Shown here piece by piece: positions 7,800-17,301 of a stretch of DNA of 64,000 bases; within the stretch, counting starts at the first letter, position 1, and each line of letters starts with the position of its first letter. The stretch is from Lachnospiraceae bacterium (GTDB taxonomy: Bacteria; Bacillota; Clostridia; Lachnospirales; Lachnospiraceae), in NCBI GenBank assembly GCA_021199655.1, contig JAJQHQ010000027.1:79985-143984 (forward strand), read 5' to 3'. Both the position numbers and the translations under genes were made by a program. The notes beneath the pieces are model-generated. The model did not search any database. It saw nothing but the letters and a program-made list of their open reading frames with translations, and had not been told where the DNA came from.

Positions 7800-8596
7800 T
7801 AACAAAAATCCAGAACCACCAGTTCCGGCGGATTATTCACGCGTATCGGGATAGAATGACTCCCCAGTCCGGCACTCACGACCATCCTGCTCTTTCCTTT
7901 TGTAAACAGTCCCCTGTCATATTTCGGAAACAGTGTAAGCTGCGGGCTGACCACCCCGCCAAGCAGCGGCAGCCGTATCATGCCGCCGTGCAGATGGCCG
8001 GACAGCGTCAGATCCGCGCCCCAGGACGCATAGGTGTCAAACCAGCACGGATGATGCGCCAGCAATATCTGATACCCGGGCATGTCCGGCTTACCAAGCC
8101 ATGTTTCAATCTGCGATACCGTAAGTTCTTCCTTGCCGAATCTTCTGTAATAATCAAGCGGAAGCTCCAGTCCCCATACATTGACCGGCATTCTGCGGAT
8201 GATAAAATGTTCCATGGAATTTTCCAGAAAATGTACACCAAAGCTGCAGATTGTAGAAATATAGTTCTCGTACTGATCTGGGAATTTATCCGGATATTCT
8301 TTCAGGCGGCTTTCATGATTGCCGTTCACATAATAGACAGGGTATTGTCTGGTCAGTTCATTCATCAGCGACACAGCCGCATCAAACTGAGGTTCCTTTG
8401 TGGATATCAGCATATCTCCGGCAACAAAAACCATCTCCGGATTCACATTGCGGATCTCCTGAAGCAGATGACTGTTGCTCTCGCCATAAGAATGGTTATG
8501 AAGATCCGCCAGAAGCACAGCAGAAAAAGGGGCCTGCGGCCCCGGCTGTTCTTCCGTTGTCCGTATCCGGTATCTTGTCACCTTAAACTCAGGCAT
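7799..8596 (-). CDS. Metallophosphoesterase (calcineurin-like), YkuE/YaeI type
   Basis: A binuclear-metal phosphoesterase with all five family blocks in order: LADLHNHSYG, VFVAGDM, VYYVNGNHE, LLAHHP and LSGHLHGG. No signal peptide is evident with the chosen start. I chose ATG 8596 (265 aa), which follows GGAGG, over the longer ATG 8641, because an extended -10 box (TGCTATAAT, 8656-8664) leaves almost no leader for the longer form. The substrate is unknown; relatives include UDP-diacylglucosamine or membrane phospholipid pyrophosphatases. The stop codon touches the large dispersed element. Confidence 0.85.
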   Translation of the reverse strand: MPEFKVTRYRIRTTEEQPGPQAPFSAVLLADLHNHSYGESNSHLLQEIRNVNPEMVFVAGDMLISTKEPQFDAAVSLMNELTRQYPVYYVNGNHESRLKEYPDKFPDQYENYISTICSFGVHFLENSMEHFIIRRMPVNVWGLELPLDYYRRFGKEELTVSQIETWLGKPDMPGYQILLAHHPCWFDTYASWGADLTLSGHLHGGMIRLPLLGGVVSPQLTLFPKYDRGLFTKGKSRMVVSAGLGSHSIPIRVNNPPELVVLDFC

Positions 8597-8655
8597 CCGC
8601 CTCCAGACCCTCCCATTACAAAACATTTTTACGCGAAACATAACTGCTCGTTGGG

Positions 8656-8664
8656 ATTATAGCA
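8656..8664 (-). promoter_or_regulatory. Extended -10 promoter for the metallophosphoesterase gene
   Basis: TGC-TATAAT reads on the minus strand, about 60 bases ahead of the chosen start. The -35 region (TTTTCA-like) is weak, as is common for extended -10 promoters. Confidence 0.55.
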
Positions 8665-8703
8665 TAATTCACATGACATGAAAACTGTTTTCTTTTATCT
8701 GCT

Positions 8704-9867
8704 TCAGAGCAGCCACTTTTCCCAGGCCAGATTCAGATAGTCCGAATATCCGGCTTTTTCCGCAGATTCCACCATCACGATCGGCATCCGGCCGATCTCC
8801 TTTCCATCCAGCATATAAATGTATGCCCCCACCTCGTCGCCCTTTTCCAGAGGCGCCTGGATATCGTCCTGCCATTCGATCTGTTTTTCTATCAGAGAAA
8901 AATCTTCGCCGCTCGTGCTGAGATAAGAGAATTTGCCTTCCACGGCGACTGCAAATTCCTGCTGAATTGTTCCTTTGACCGTTATCTTTGAAAGCTCCGG
9001 AGTCTCCTCATCATAATACATCGAACACATGGAAAAACCATAGCTCAAAAGCTCCGCTGCCTCCGCAAAGCGGGTCTTTGTATCCGGAGCGGTCAATACG
9101 ACACTTACCAGACGGATGCCGTCTCGCCTGGCCGTGGCTGAAAGACAGTATTTCGCATAACTTGTGCTTCCGGTCTTCAGGCCGTCGCAGCCGTCATAGG
9201 AACGAAGAAGTTTGTTGGTATTCGACAAAGTAAACACACTGCTGCCCTGTGCCGTCACATGTGTAATGTCTTCCATCCAGATATCGGAATATTCCGTCAC
9301 CTGCGGATACCGGTACAAAAGCTCGCGCGACATGATCGCGACATCGCGTGCCGAAGTGTAATGCTCTGCAGACTCGGTCAGCCCGCAGCAGTCCACAAAA
9401 TGCGTATGCTCCATACCAAGCTCAGCCGCTTTCGCGTTCATGCGCTCCACAAACGCTTCCTCTGTGCCGGAAATGGCTTCCGCCATCGTAACTGCGGCAT
9501 CGTTGCCTGAAGCGATGATAATGCATTTGAGAAGTGTTTCTACGGTCTGCACCTCACCGGTCTCCAGAAAGACCTGAGAACCGCCCATGGATTTGGCATA
9601 GGCGCTGGTCGTGACTTCCTCTGTCAGACTGATCTCACCCTTTTCCATTGCTTCAAAAATAAGAAGGATCGTCATCACTTTCGTCACGCTGGCCGGGTGA
9701 ACCGGGGTGTCCGCATCCTTTTCATACAGGAGTGTTCCGGTCGACACCTCCATCACCGCCGCATGGGGCGTCTCGATCTCAGGCTCTGCAAATGCGGTCA
9801 AGGGCAGGGAAAAACTGCTGTAAAAAATAAGAATACATATCAGAATCGGCAGGAACCGGTTTCGCAT
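8704..9867 (-). CDS. D-alanyl-D-alanine carboxypeptidase (DacF/PBP5-like)
   Basis: 387 aa, a low-molecular-weight penicillin-binding protein that trims the terminal D-Ala of peptidoglycan stem peptides. A Sec signal peptide covers residues 1-28 (LTAFA cleavage region). The three active-site motifs are present: SVTK (the SxxK box, ~residue 60), SGN (~residue 118) and KTG (~residue 215, LKTGST). The C-terminal ~100 residues form the beta-rich domain and end in an amphipathic stretch (YSDYLNLAWEKWLL) typical of the membrane anchor. The family includes DacA, DacB and DacF; clostridial DacF acts in sporulation, but this copy cannot be assigned from sequence alone. Confidence 0.92.
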   Translation of the reverse strand: MRNRFLPILICILIFYSSFSLPLTAFAEPEIETPHAAVMEVSTGTLLYEKDADTPVHPASVTKVMTILLIFEAMEKGEISLTEEVTTSAYAKSMGGSQVFLETGEVQTVETLLKCIIIASGNDAAVTMAEAISGTEEAFVERMNAKAAELGMEHTHFVDCCGLTESAEHYTSARDVAIMSRELLYRYPQVTEYSDIWMEDITHVTAQGSSVFTLSNTNKLLRSYDGCDGLKTGSTSYAKYCLSATARRDGIRLVSVVLTAPDTKTRFAEAAELLSYGFSMCSMYYDEETPELSKITVKGTIQQEFAVAVEGKFSYLSTSGEDFSLIEKQIEWQDDIQAPLEKGDEVGAYIYMLDGKEIGRMPIVMVESAEKAGYSDYLNLAWEKWLL

Positions 9868-9946
9868 AAAACACGCTCCGAAGCTTTCTCTTGCTCCCTA
9901 TTTTATGCGCTCCACTCCCAACTTATGACCTGGCTCGTACCTTATC

Positions 9947-11512
9947 TCACAGGAGCGGTGCAAAAAGGCGCAGGATGCTCTGACCGAAACGCTGCAGCAG
10001 ATTTCTCTTTTCGCAGTCCTCAATCGTTATCTCTTTGCTTTCTGAGAAGACGGCTTCGGCATCTTTTTTTACATCCATAACCGCTTCCGTGTCATACATC
10101 CAGACACCGCATTCAAAATGCAGATACAGGCTGCGGTAATCCAGATTGATGGAACCTACCGTCGCGATCGTATCGTCACAGACAAAGCATTTGGCGTGGA
10201 TAAAGCCGGGTGTATACTCGAAGATGCGGACACCTCCGCGGATCAGTGCCTCATAGTAAGACTGTGTCAGCAAAAAGACTGCTTTTTTATCAGGAATCGC
10301 CGGCGTGACAATACGGATATCGATCCCGCTTTTGGCAGCAAGCAGCAGCGCAGTCTGCGTCTCATTGTCAATGATCAGATATGGCGTGAAAATATAAACA
10401 TATTTCTCCGCACGGCTGATGATATTCAGATAGACATTTTCCCCGACCGTCTCATGATCCAGAGGCGTGTCACAATAAGGCTGCACATAGCCGGTGCCCT
10501 CAAACGGTTCCTCATGCCAGCGATGCGGAGTATATCTGCCGTAAGCCACATTCTCATGGGCAAGAACGCTCCACATTTTCAGAAACATCATCGTAAAGCT
10601 CCAGACGCCTTCCCCCTGCAGCATCACCGCGGTATCCTTCCAGTAGCCAAAGCGTTCGATGCGGTTGATATACTCATCAGCAAGATTGATTCCCCCGGTA
10701 AAGGCAGTGTACCCGTCTATTACCGTAATCTTACGATGATCACGGTTGTTGAGAACGATCTCCGCCACAGGGATCAGCGGATTGAACACTTCACAGCGGA
10801 TACCCATACTTTTCAGCTGCCACTCAAATGTCTGGGGCATTTTGCTCGCGCATCCCCAGTCGTCATAAATGAGCCGGACATCCAGCCCCAGCTTAACCTT
10901 CTTTTCAAGGACTTTCAGAACACTCTGCCACATCTCACCATCATCAATAATAAAATATTCCATGAAAATGAAATGCTCCGCCTTTTCCAGTTCCTCCAGA
11001 AAAACCGGAAAAAATTCTTCCCCGGAACGAAAATAGCGGGTCTTTGTATGATCATAAACCGGATACCCGGCATTTTTCCAGATATAATCAGACTGACACA
11101 AAGCAGAGGTGCTGATTTCCTTCAGCGCAGCTCTGACTTCCGGGTCTTCCTTTAAACAGTCCTTTGACTGTTCTTCCGCCTGGTTCAGACGTGCTTCCAG
11201 TCTCGAGCCAAGCCAGGATTTGCCAAAAAGCAGATAAATGACCGCTCCGGCAATCGGCACAGCGAGGATCAGGATCGTCCAGGCCAGCTTATATGCAGGA
11301 TTCATGTCCCGGCTGACGAGCCAGAGCACGGCCAGGATGCTGAGAATATTGATGATTACCGAGACAAAACCATATTTTGATCTCAGCACAAACACAACAA
11401 ATACGATCCACAGCACCTGAATAACCACAGCAAGCGCAAAAAGTATGATTCTTCCTATTGTATTCGCTGTCGTTTTCTTCATTAATTTTTCATGTTTTTC
11501 CGCCAAATTCAT
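9947..11512 (-). CDS. cls: Cardiolipin synthase (phospholipase D family)
   Basis: 521 aa, usual length for a bacterial cardiolipin synthase, which joins two phosphatidylglycerols at the membrane. Two N-terminal membrane helices (residues ~17-40 and 48-72) are followed by a nuclease-like segment and two PLD domains with HKD motifs: NHRDHRKITVIDG (first, ~residue 255) and IHAKCFVCDD (second, ~residue 430), each with the downstream Gly/Asn-rich partner (GGINLADEY and SINLDYRS). The C-terminus ends in a hydrophobic stretch, as in the family. It stands alone between dacF-like and rpsU, all on the minus strand. Confidence 0.93.
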   Translation of the reverse strand: MNLAEKHEKLMKKTTANTIGRIILFALAVVIQVLWIVFVVFVLRSKYGFVSVIINILSILAVLWLVSRDMNPAYKLAWTILILAVPIAGAVIYLLFGKSWLGSRLEARLNQAEEQSKDCLKEDPEVRAALKEISTSALCQSDYIWKNAGYPVYDHTKTRYFRSGEEFFPVFLEELEKAEHFIFMEYFIIDDGEMWQSVLKVLEKKVKLGLDVRLIYDDWGCASKMPQTFEWQLKSMGIRCEVFNPLIPVAEIVLNNRDHRKITVIDGYTAFTGGINLADEYINRIERFGYWKDTAVMLQGEGVWSFTMMFLKMWSVLAHENVAYGRYTPHRWHEEPFEGTGYVQPYCDTPLDHETVGENVYLNIISRAEKYVYIFTPYLIIDNETQTALLLAAKSGIDIRIVTPAIPDKKAVFLLTQSYYEALIRGGVRIFEYTPGFIHAKCFVCDDTIATVGSINLDYRSLYLHFECGVWMYDTEAVMDVKKDAEAVFSESKEITIEDCEKRNLLQRFGQSILRLFAPLL

Positions 11513-11628
11513 CCGACTGATAATCTCTTTCTTTTTCTATCTCCCGGAATTTCTGTGCTGTTCACACAGTTTCCATTATCAGTAATCATGAACGTACCTT
11601 CACAGCAGCGCATATTCTTCTCAAAGAA

Positions 11629-11657
11629 AATCCCTGACCACAGGGCGATCAGGGATT
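11629..11657 (-). terminator. Rho-independent terminator of rpsU
   Basis: Nine-bp stem AATCCCTGA/TCAGGGATT followed on the minus strand by TTTTCTTTG, 43 bases past the rpsU stop. Confidence 0.8.
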
Positions 11658-11699
11658 GTTGTCCTCGACTTCTTTGCGAATCGGAACATGATGTTTCAT

Positions 11700-11876
11700 T
11701 TAATTGTATTTCCTCTTGCGAGCAGCTTCCGACTTTTTCTTCCGGCGTACGCTCGGCTTCTCGTAATGCTCTCTTTTACGAATCTCCTGCTGGATTCCTG
11801 CCTTTGCGCAATTCCTCTTGAAACGACGAAGAGCACTGTCCAGAGTTTCGTTTTCTTTTACGATCACATTTGACAT
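11700..11876 (-). CDS. rpsU: 30S ribosomal protein S21
   Basis: 58 aa, standard length. [21 protein letters not shown] is the diagnostic start and the tail is Lys/Arg rich ([15 protein letters not shown]), as expected for a small rRNA-binding protein of the 30S platform that contacts the anti-Shine-Dalgarno region. The start is ATG 11876; AGGTG lies six bases upstream and GGAGG a little further. The open frame extends to 11978 but this is not coding. A strong terminator follows at 11629-11657. Confidence 0.95.
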   Translation of the reverse strand: MSNVIVKENETLDSALRRFKRNCAKAGIQQEIRKREHYEKPSVRRKKKSEAARKRKYN

Positions 11877-12053
11877 TGTCTCACACCTAACCTCCCTCCA
11901 GTTGCAGATTGTGCAAGACATCGTACCTGGTCTGTCCCCTGCAGATTCTGATAAAACTACACGGGTGTGTTGTTGCACTACAATCAGTATACCATATTTT
12001 TGCTTTTCGTCAACCAGAAATTTATTTTGTTCACAGTTTCAAACAGCACCATT

Positions 12054-14693
12054 CTATTTTATCTGTGCGCCAAGCACCTCTTTGGCTTTCTCCAGCGCCG
12101 CATCCACACCATCAGGATTCTTGCCGCCGGCCTGCGCCATATTCGGGCGTCCGCCGCCGCCGCCGCCGACCAGAGCGGCAATGCCTTTGATCAGGTTGCC
12201 CGCATGCGCACCCTTCTTCATCGCGCCGTCCGTCGCCGCCGCCATCAGGCTGACTTTTCCATCTGACACAGATGCCAGAAGCACCACGCCCTCGCCAAGC
12301 TTCTCACGCAGCTGGTCGCCGAGCTCACGAAGGCCGTTCATATCAACGCCGGAAAGCTTTGTCGCGAGCAGCTTCACGCCGTTCACCTCGCAGACCTGAT
12401 CCATCACATCTCCGAGCGCGTCCTTCGCCAGCCTGCTTTTCAGGGACTCGTTTTCGCTGTTGACAGCCTTCATCTCCGCCTGCAGCGCCGTGATCTTCTC
12501 GTGAATACCTGCCGGAGTCGTTTTCAGCAGCCTTGCCGCATCGGCCAGCTCCTCTTCCATCTTCTTATAATAAGTGAACACGCCCTCGCCGGTCAGCGCC
12601 TCGATACGCCGTACACCGGCCGCTACGCCCGCCTCGGAAACAATCTTGAATCTCGTAATGACAGAGGTATTTGCCACATGAGTACCGCCGCAGAGTTCCT
12701 TTGAAAAATCGCCCATCGACACGACGCGGACCTCGTCGCCGTATTTCTCGCCGAACAGCGCCATCGCGCCGGTCTTCTTCGCGTCCTCGATGCTCATAAC
12801 TTCAGTGACAACCGGAAGCGCCGCCGCGATCTCACGGTTCACCAGCTCCTCCGTCTGCGCGATCTCTTCCGTGGTCATCGCCTGGAAATGCGCAAAGTCA
12901 AAACGCAGACGGTCCGGAGTCACGAGAGACCCCTTCTGCTCTACATGTGAGCCAAGCACCGTCTTCAGCGCTTTCTGGAGAAGGTGCGTCGCGCTGTGGT
13001 TCCGGCAGGTATTCGTCCGCCCAGCCTCATCCACAGTAAGTGTCACCGTATCGCCGGTCTTGATCATGCCCTCTGCCATATAGCCGACATGACCATATTT
13101 TCCGCCAAGCAGATGGATCGTATCCTCAACGACAAAACGTCCGTCCGCACAGGAAATCACGCCCTTGTCGCCTTCCTGTCCGCCCATGGTACCGTAGAAC
13201 GGCGTCTGCTCCGTGATCACGGTGCCGCGCACACCCTCGGTAAGCGCCTCAGTGAGCTCGGTATCCGTCGTAAGCACGGTAATCTTCGAATCACAGCTTA
13301 ATGTATCATAGCCGACAAATTCCGTAGTAATCGCAGCCGGAATCTGATCATAAACCGTGGCGTCCGCACCCATGTAATTTGTCGTTGCACGCGCCGCACG
13401 GGCTTTCTGTCGCTGTTCCTCCATGCAGGCCGTAAAGCCTTCCTCATCAATCGTATAGCCCTTCTCTTCCAGAATCTCTTTTGTAAGATCAAGCGGGAAT
13501 CCATAGGTGTCATAGAGCACAAACGCGTCCTTACCTTCCAGAGTCGTCTTTCCTTCCGCGGAAAGCTTTGTCTCCAGATCATTTAAAATGGAAAGGCCCT
13601 GATCGATCGTGCGGCTGAATTTTTCCTCCTCCTGGGAGAGTACCTTGAAGATAAAATCTTTCTTCTCTTCCAGTTCCGGATAGCCGGCCTTCGATCCCTC
13701 GATCACCGTCTCAGAGAGCTTAGAGAGGAAGCTGCCCTCAATGCCCAGCATACGGCCATGTCTCGCCGCACGGCGGATCAGACGGCGGAGCACATAGCCT
13801 CTGCCCTCGTTCGACGGCATAATGCCGTCTGAGATCATAAATGTTGCGGAACGGATATGATCGACGATCAGACGAATCGAGATATCTTTCTTCTCATCCG
13901 TCTTGTACACGGTCTTCGCCACCTCGCATACCTTGTCCCGCAGTGCCTGGATCGTGTCCACATCAAAGATGGAATCCACGTCCTGCACGACCACTGCCAG
14001 ACGCTCCAGACCCATACCGGTGTCGATATTTTTCTGTTTTAATGTCTCATAATTGCCTTTGCCGTCATTCTCAAACTGGGTAAAGACATTGTTCCAGATC
14101 TCAATATAGCGGTCACAGTCGCAGCCGACCGTACAGCCCGGCTTCCCGCAGCCGTATTTCTCTCCGCGGTCATAATAAATCTCCGAACACGGTCCGCACG
14201 GACCCGCGCCATGCTCCCAGAAGTTGTCCTCCTTGCCAAAGCGGAAGATGCGCTCCGGCGCGATGCCGATCTGCTCATGCCAGATGTCCCAGGCTTCGTC
14301 ATCGTCCTGATACACGGACGGATACAGACGGTCCGGATCCAGTCCGATCACTTCGGTCAGGAATTCCCATGACCAGCCGATCGCCTCTTTTTTGAAATAA
14401 TCGCCAAAAGAAAAGTTGCCGAGCATTTCAAAAAAGGTACCGTGACGCGCGGTCTTGCCGACATTCTCAATATCACCTGTGCGGATGCACTTCTGGCAGG
14501 TCGCCACTCTCTTGCACGGCGGAATCTCCGCACCCGTAAAATAAGGCTTCAAAGGCGCCATGCCTGCATTGATCAAAAGCAGACTGTTGTCATTATGCGG
14601 CACCAGCGAAAAGCTGTTCATCACAAGATGCCCCTTGCTTTTGAAAAAGTCCAGATACATTTTTCTTAACTCATTTACTCCATATTTCTTCAC
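12054..14693 (-). CDS. alaS: Alanyl-tRNA synthetase
   Basis: 879 aa, full-length AlaRS. The class II catalytic core lies at residues 1-240 (FKSKGH, NAGMAPLKPYF, GNFSFGDYFK), the tRNA-recognition domain at ~250-460 (YVLRRLIRRAARHGR), the editing domain at ~550-710 with the zinc-binding HSATHLL and CGGTHV motifs, and the C-Ala domain carries a coiled coil and ends in a GGGGGGRPNMAQAGG turn. No T-box leader is evident in the ~280 bases upstream. It is transcribed in the same direction as rpsU. Confidence 0.97.
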   Translation of the reverse strand: MKKYGVNELRKMYLDFFKSKGHLVMNSFSLVPHNDNSLLLINAGMAPLKPYFTGAEIPPCKRVATCQKCIRTGDIENVGKTARHGTFFEMLGNFSFGDYFKKEAIGWSWEFLTEVIGLDPDRLYPSVYQDDDEAWDIWHEQIGIAPERIFRFGKEDNFWEHGAGPCGPCSEIYYDRGEKYGCGKPGCTVGCDCDRYIEIWNNVFTQFENDGKGNYETLKQKNIDTGMGLERLAVVVQDVDSIFDVDTIQALRDKVCEVAKTVYKTDEKKDISIRLIVDHIRSATFMISDGIMPSNEGRGYVLRRLIRRAARHGRMLGIEGSFLSKLSETVIEGSKAGYPELEEKKDFIFKVLSQEEEKFSRTIDQGLSILNDLETKLSAEGKTTLEGKDAFVLYDTYGFPLDLTKEILEEKGYTIDEEGFTACMEEQRQKARAARATTNYMGADATVYDQIPAAITTEFVGYDTLSCDSKITVLTTDTELTEALTEGVRGTVITEQTPFYGTMGGQEGDKGVISCADGRFVVEDTIHLLGGKYGHVGYMAEGMIKTGDTVTLTVDEAGRTNTCRNHSATHLLQKALKTVLGSHVEQKGSLVTPDRLRFDFAHFQAMTTEEIAQTEELVNREIAAALPVVTEVMSIEDAKKTGAMALFGEKYGDEVRVVSMGDFSKELCGGTHVANTSVITRFKIVSEAGVAAGVRRIEALTGEGVFTYYKKMEEELADAARLLKTTPAGIHEKITALQAEMKAVNSENESLKSRLAKDALGDVMDQVCEVNGVKLLATKLSGVDMNGLRELGDQLREKLGEGVVLLASVSDGKVSLMAAATDGAMKKGAHAGNLIKGIAALVGGGGGGRPNMAQAGGKNPDGVDAALEKAKEVLGAQIK

Positions 14694-14973
14694 GACTACG
14701 CCTCCGTTTTCATTTCCTTTTTCTATTTCCGTGTTTATCTATTATTTCAAATATGAATGCTCACAGCCGCAAGGCCATATAGCTTTCAAACACCGTGAAT
14801 CATGATAGCACAGTGTATTTTTGATTTCAATATAAAACAGACAAAATCTGACCGTTTCCGTAACCGGACGCCGATTCTTTTCCTATCCGCATACACCTGT
14901 CAAAAAAATATTTTGCAGCCTCAGAAGCTATATATCCGTCTGCCCCTGTAAGCACATATAAACAAGATCATCA

Positions 14974-16050
14974 TCAAAGCGCCTGAACAACATCCTCGAT
15001 CAGGTCCTCGCCGTCTGCTGCGCCCGTCGCCAGCTGATCGCACCGCTCATTCTCCGGGTGGCCGTCATGCCCCTTTACCCAGTTCCAGGTGATCCGATGC
15101 GGTCCCGCTGCAGCCAGCAGGCGTTTCCAGAGGTCAACATTTTTAACAGGATCCGTTTTATTGCGCATCCAGTTCTTTTTGATCCAGCCATCCAGCCAGT
15201 GTTCATTGAATGCTTTGATCAGATACTGCGAATCCGAGTAAAGCTCGATCTCACATGGGCGTTTCAAAGCTTCCAGCCCGACGATCGCCGCCATCAGCTC
15301 CATGCGGTTGTTCGTCGTCTTCACATACCCCTGTGAGAACTGTCTCTCATGCAGTTCGCCAGCAGCATCCGTATACTGCAGGATCACACCGTAACCGCCC
15401 GGTCCGTCCGGATTGCCGCGCGCCGCACCGTCGGTGAAGATGCGGACCTTTCCGGCAGCTTTCTGCGTTATTACCTTTTCTACCGATCCTGGTGCGTCAG
15501 CATCCTGCCCTATTGTATCACATGATCGTTCTGTGACAGCCTCAACTGTCCCTGCAGCCTGTTGTACCGGTTCCGCCGTTTTCTCAGTCTCCCGCAGCAT
15601 CTCCCGGATCTGATTCGCGACCCGCTTTGACCCGGCCGCATCATGCCCAGCCGAGCTCACTCCGGCGACAATCGTATCATCATAGGCGAGCACCGGAAAA
15701 TAGAAATCGCAGCGGGTCTTGTCATTACAGACATTGACCGGAATCCCGGCCTCCTTACAACCCGCGTAAATCTCCTGATTAAGCCGGTTGTCATTTGTCG
15801 CCGCGATGACAAACGACGCACCGCAGATATCCCCTTTCTCATATTTTCTGCGAATGATGGTCAGCCGACCGGCCGCATCCAGATCGCGCAGCTCCGGATT
15901 CACTTCCGGTGCGATCACATAAAGATGCTCAGTAAAATCAACCAGTGCGCGAATCCGCCTTTTGGCGATCGTACCGGCTCCAACCACCACAATTTTTCTG
16001 TCCATAAGATCCACAAAGATCGGAAAGTATTTCTTGTTCTTCTTTTCCAT
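14974..16050 (-). CDS. Fusion of precorrin-2 dehydrogenase-like (SirC/Met8) domain and RNase HI
   Basis: 358 aa in one uninterrupted frame. Residues ~8-155 are the NAD-binding precorrin-2 dehydrogenase domain: [17 protein letters not shown] dinucleotide fold, [14 protein letters not shown], and the conserved Asp in [13 protein letters not shown] Glu/Thr/Ala-rich linker spans ~155-200. Residues ~202-350 are a complete RNase HI with [15 protein letters not shown] (first Asp), NRMELMAAI (Glu), LYSDSQYL (Asp), [10 protein letters not shown] (His) and the last Asp in ERCDQLA. Both sites look active: siroheme/haem precursor oxidation and removal of RNA from RNA-DNA hybrids. The pairing makes no obvious biochemical sense. 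ATG 16050 is preceded by GGTGG; GTG 16059 is also open. A gene fusion by loss of an intergenic stop is likely. Confidence 0.88.
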   Translation of the reverse strand: MEKKNKKYFPIFVDLMDRKIVVVGAGTIAKRRIRALVDFTEHLYVIAPEVNPELRDLDAAGRLTIIRRKYEKGDICGASFVIAATNDNRLNQEIYAGCKEAGIPVNVCNDKTRCDFYFPVLAYDDTIVAGVSSAGHDAAGSKRVANQIREMLRETEKTAEPVQQAAGTVEAVTERSCDTIGQDADAPGSVEKVITQKAAGKVRIFTDGAARGNPDGPGGYGVILQYTDAAGELHERQFSQGYVKTTNNRMELMAAIVGLEALKRPCEIELYSDSQYLIKAFNEHWLDGWIKKNWMRNKTDPVKNVDLWKRLLAAAGPHRITWNWVKGHDGHPENERCDQLATGAADGEDLIEDVVQAL

Positions 16051-16137
16051 AAATGCCACCGTTTTCCGCCCCTGATTCCGTTTACGTCAAAGTATACCAG
16101 ACTTTTTGCGGAAAGACAATCAAATTAAAAAATTGTG

Positions 16138-16166
16138 TCGACATTTTTTTCTGAATATACTATACT
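16138..16166 (+). promoter_or_regulatory. Promoter of the DAHP synthase gene
   Basis: TCGACA (16138-16143), a 17-base spacer, then TATACT (16161-16166), ahead of the plus-strand gene starting at 16213. Confidence 0.7.
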
Positions 16167-16212
16167 GTAAGGGCTGTGACAAACGATACTCAATAAGAAG
16201 AGGTACACAGAA

Positions 16213-17247
16213 ATGTCCATGAATTTTGTAACAAAACTTCCCATTCCGATGGAGGTAAAAAAACAGTATCCGCTTCCGCAGAAGGTTGTGGAGGTCAAGC
16301 AGCGTCGCGATGCGGAGATTCGCGACGTCATCACCGGAAAATCCGATAAATTTCTCGTCATCATCGGGCCCTGCTCCGCGGACAGCCCCGACCCTGTGAT
16401 GGATTACGTGCACCGGCTGGCCAAAGTGCAGGACAAGGTCGGCGACCGCCTGATCCTGATTCCGCGTATTTACACGAATAAACCTCGTACGACCGGTGAG
16501 GGGTACAAAGGCATGATCCATCAGCCTGACCCGGAAAAACAGCCGGATGTGTTTGCCGGACTCGTAGCCGTGCGTTCTCTCCACACAAGAGTTATCGAGG
16601 AGACCGGCCTGACTTCAGCCGATGAGATGCTCTATCCGGAAAACTACCGCTATCTGGACGACCTGCTCTCTTACGTGGCGATCGGAGCACGCTCCGTCGA
16701 GGATCAGCACCACCGCATGACCGTCAGCGGCATGGACGTGCCTGCCGGCATGAAAAATCCGACCAGCGGCGACCTTTCCGTCCTCCTGAATTCCGTCGTG
16801 GCGGCGCATGCGCAGCACACCTTCATCTACCGCGGCTGGGAAGTCAACACGACCGGCAATCCGCTGGCACACGTCGTCCTTCGCGGCGCGACCAACAAGC
16901 ATGGAAATGCCATCCCGAACTACCACTACGAGGATCTGATCCTGCTGCACGATCTGTACGAGAAACGCGATCTGGCCAATCCGGCTGTCATCGTGGATAC
17001 GAACCACTCCAACTCCGGCAAAAAATATCTCGAACAGATCCGCATCGTTCAGGAGGTACTGCACAGCCGCAGCTATTCACCGGAGCTGAAAAAGCTGATC
17101 AAGGGCTTCATGATTGAAAGCTACATTGAGGACGGCGCACAGAAGATCGGCTGCGAGCCGCATGTTTACGGCAAGTCCATCACGGATCCGTGCCTTGGCT
17201 GGGAGAAGTCCGAGAAACTGATTTATGAGATTTATAAGAAATGCTAA
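16213..17247 (+). CDS. aroF: 3-deoxy-7-phosphoheptulonate synthase (DAHP synthase, AroF/G/H type)
   Basis: 344 aa, class I DAHP synthase that condenses PEP with erythrose 4-phosphate in the first step of aromatic amino acid synthesis. Landmarks: LVIIGPCSADSPDPVMDY (PEP site), RIYTNKPRTTGEGYKGM, IGARSVEDQHHR, and the metal ligands in the DTNHSNSGK and GCEPHVYGKSITDPCLGW segments. It is preceded by a good promoter (16138-16166) and GAGG nine bases before the ATG. It stands alone on the plus strand between minus-strand genes; I saw no attenuator, though the leader is short. The isozyme letter is by family only. Confidence 0.93.
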   Translation: MSMNFVTKLPIPMEVKKQYPLPQKVVEVKQRRDAEIRDVITGKSDKFLVIIGPCSADSPDPVMDYVHRLAKVQDKVGDRLILIPRIYTNKPRTTGEGYKGMIHQPDPEKQPDVFAGLVAVRSLHTRVIEETGLTSADEMLYPENYRYLDDLLSYVAIGARSVEDQHHRMTVSGMDVPAGMKNPTSGDLSVLLNSVVAAHAQHTFIYRGWEVNTTGNPLAHVVLRGATNKHGNAIPNYHYEDLILLHDLYEKRDLANPAVIVDTNHSNSGKKYLEQIRIVQEVLHSRSYSPELKKLIKGFMIESYIEDGAQKIGCEPHVYGKSITDPCLGWEKSEKLIYEIYKKC

Positions 17248-17266
17248 AAAGCATTGTGAGCAAGGC

Positions 17267-17301
17267 AAAATGGCTGTCGATTTCAGTTCGGCAGCCATTT
17301 T
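17267..17301. terminator. Bidirectional terminator between aroF and the HAD gene
   Basis: AAAATGGCTG (17267-17276) pairs exactly with CAGCCATTTT (17292-17301). The stem carries A and T flanks on both sides and serves both convergent genes; its right arm overlaps the last bases of the HAD gene. Confidence 0.75.

Noticed and set aside
14694..14973. T-box leader upstream of alaS
   Set aside because: No T-box sequence (GGGTGGTACCGCG-like) or specifier stem was found.
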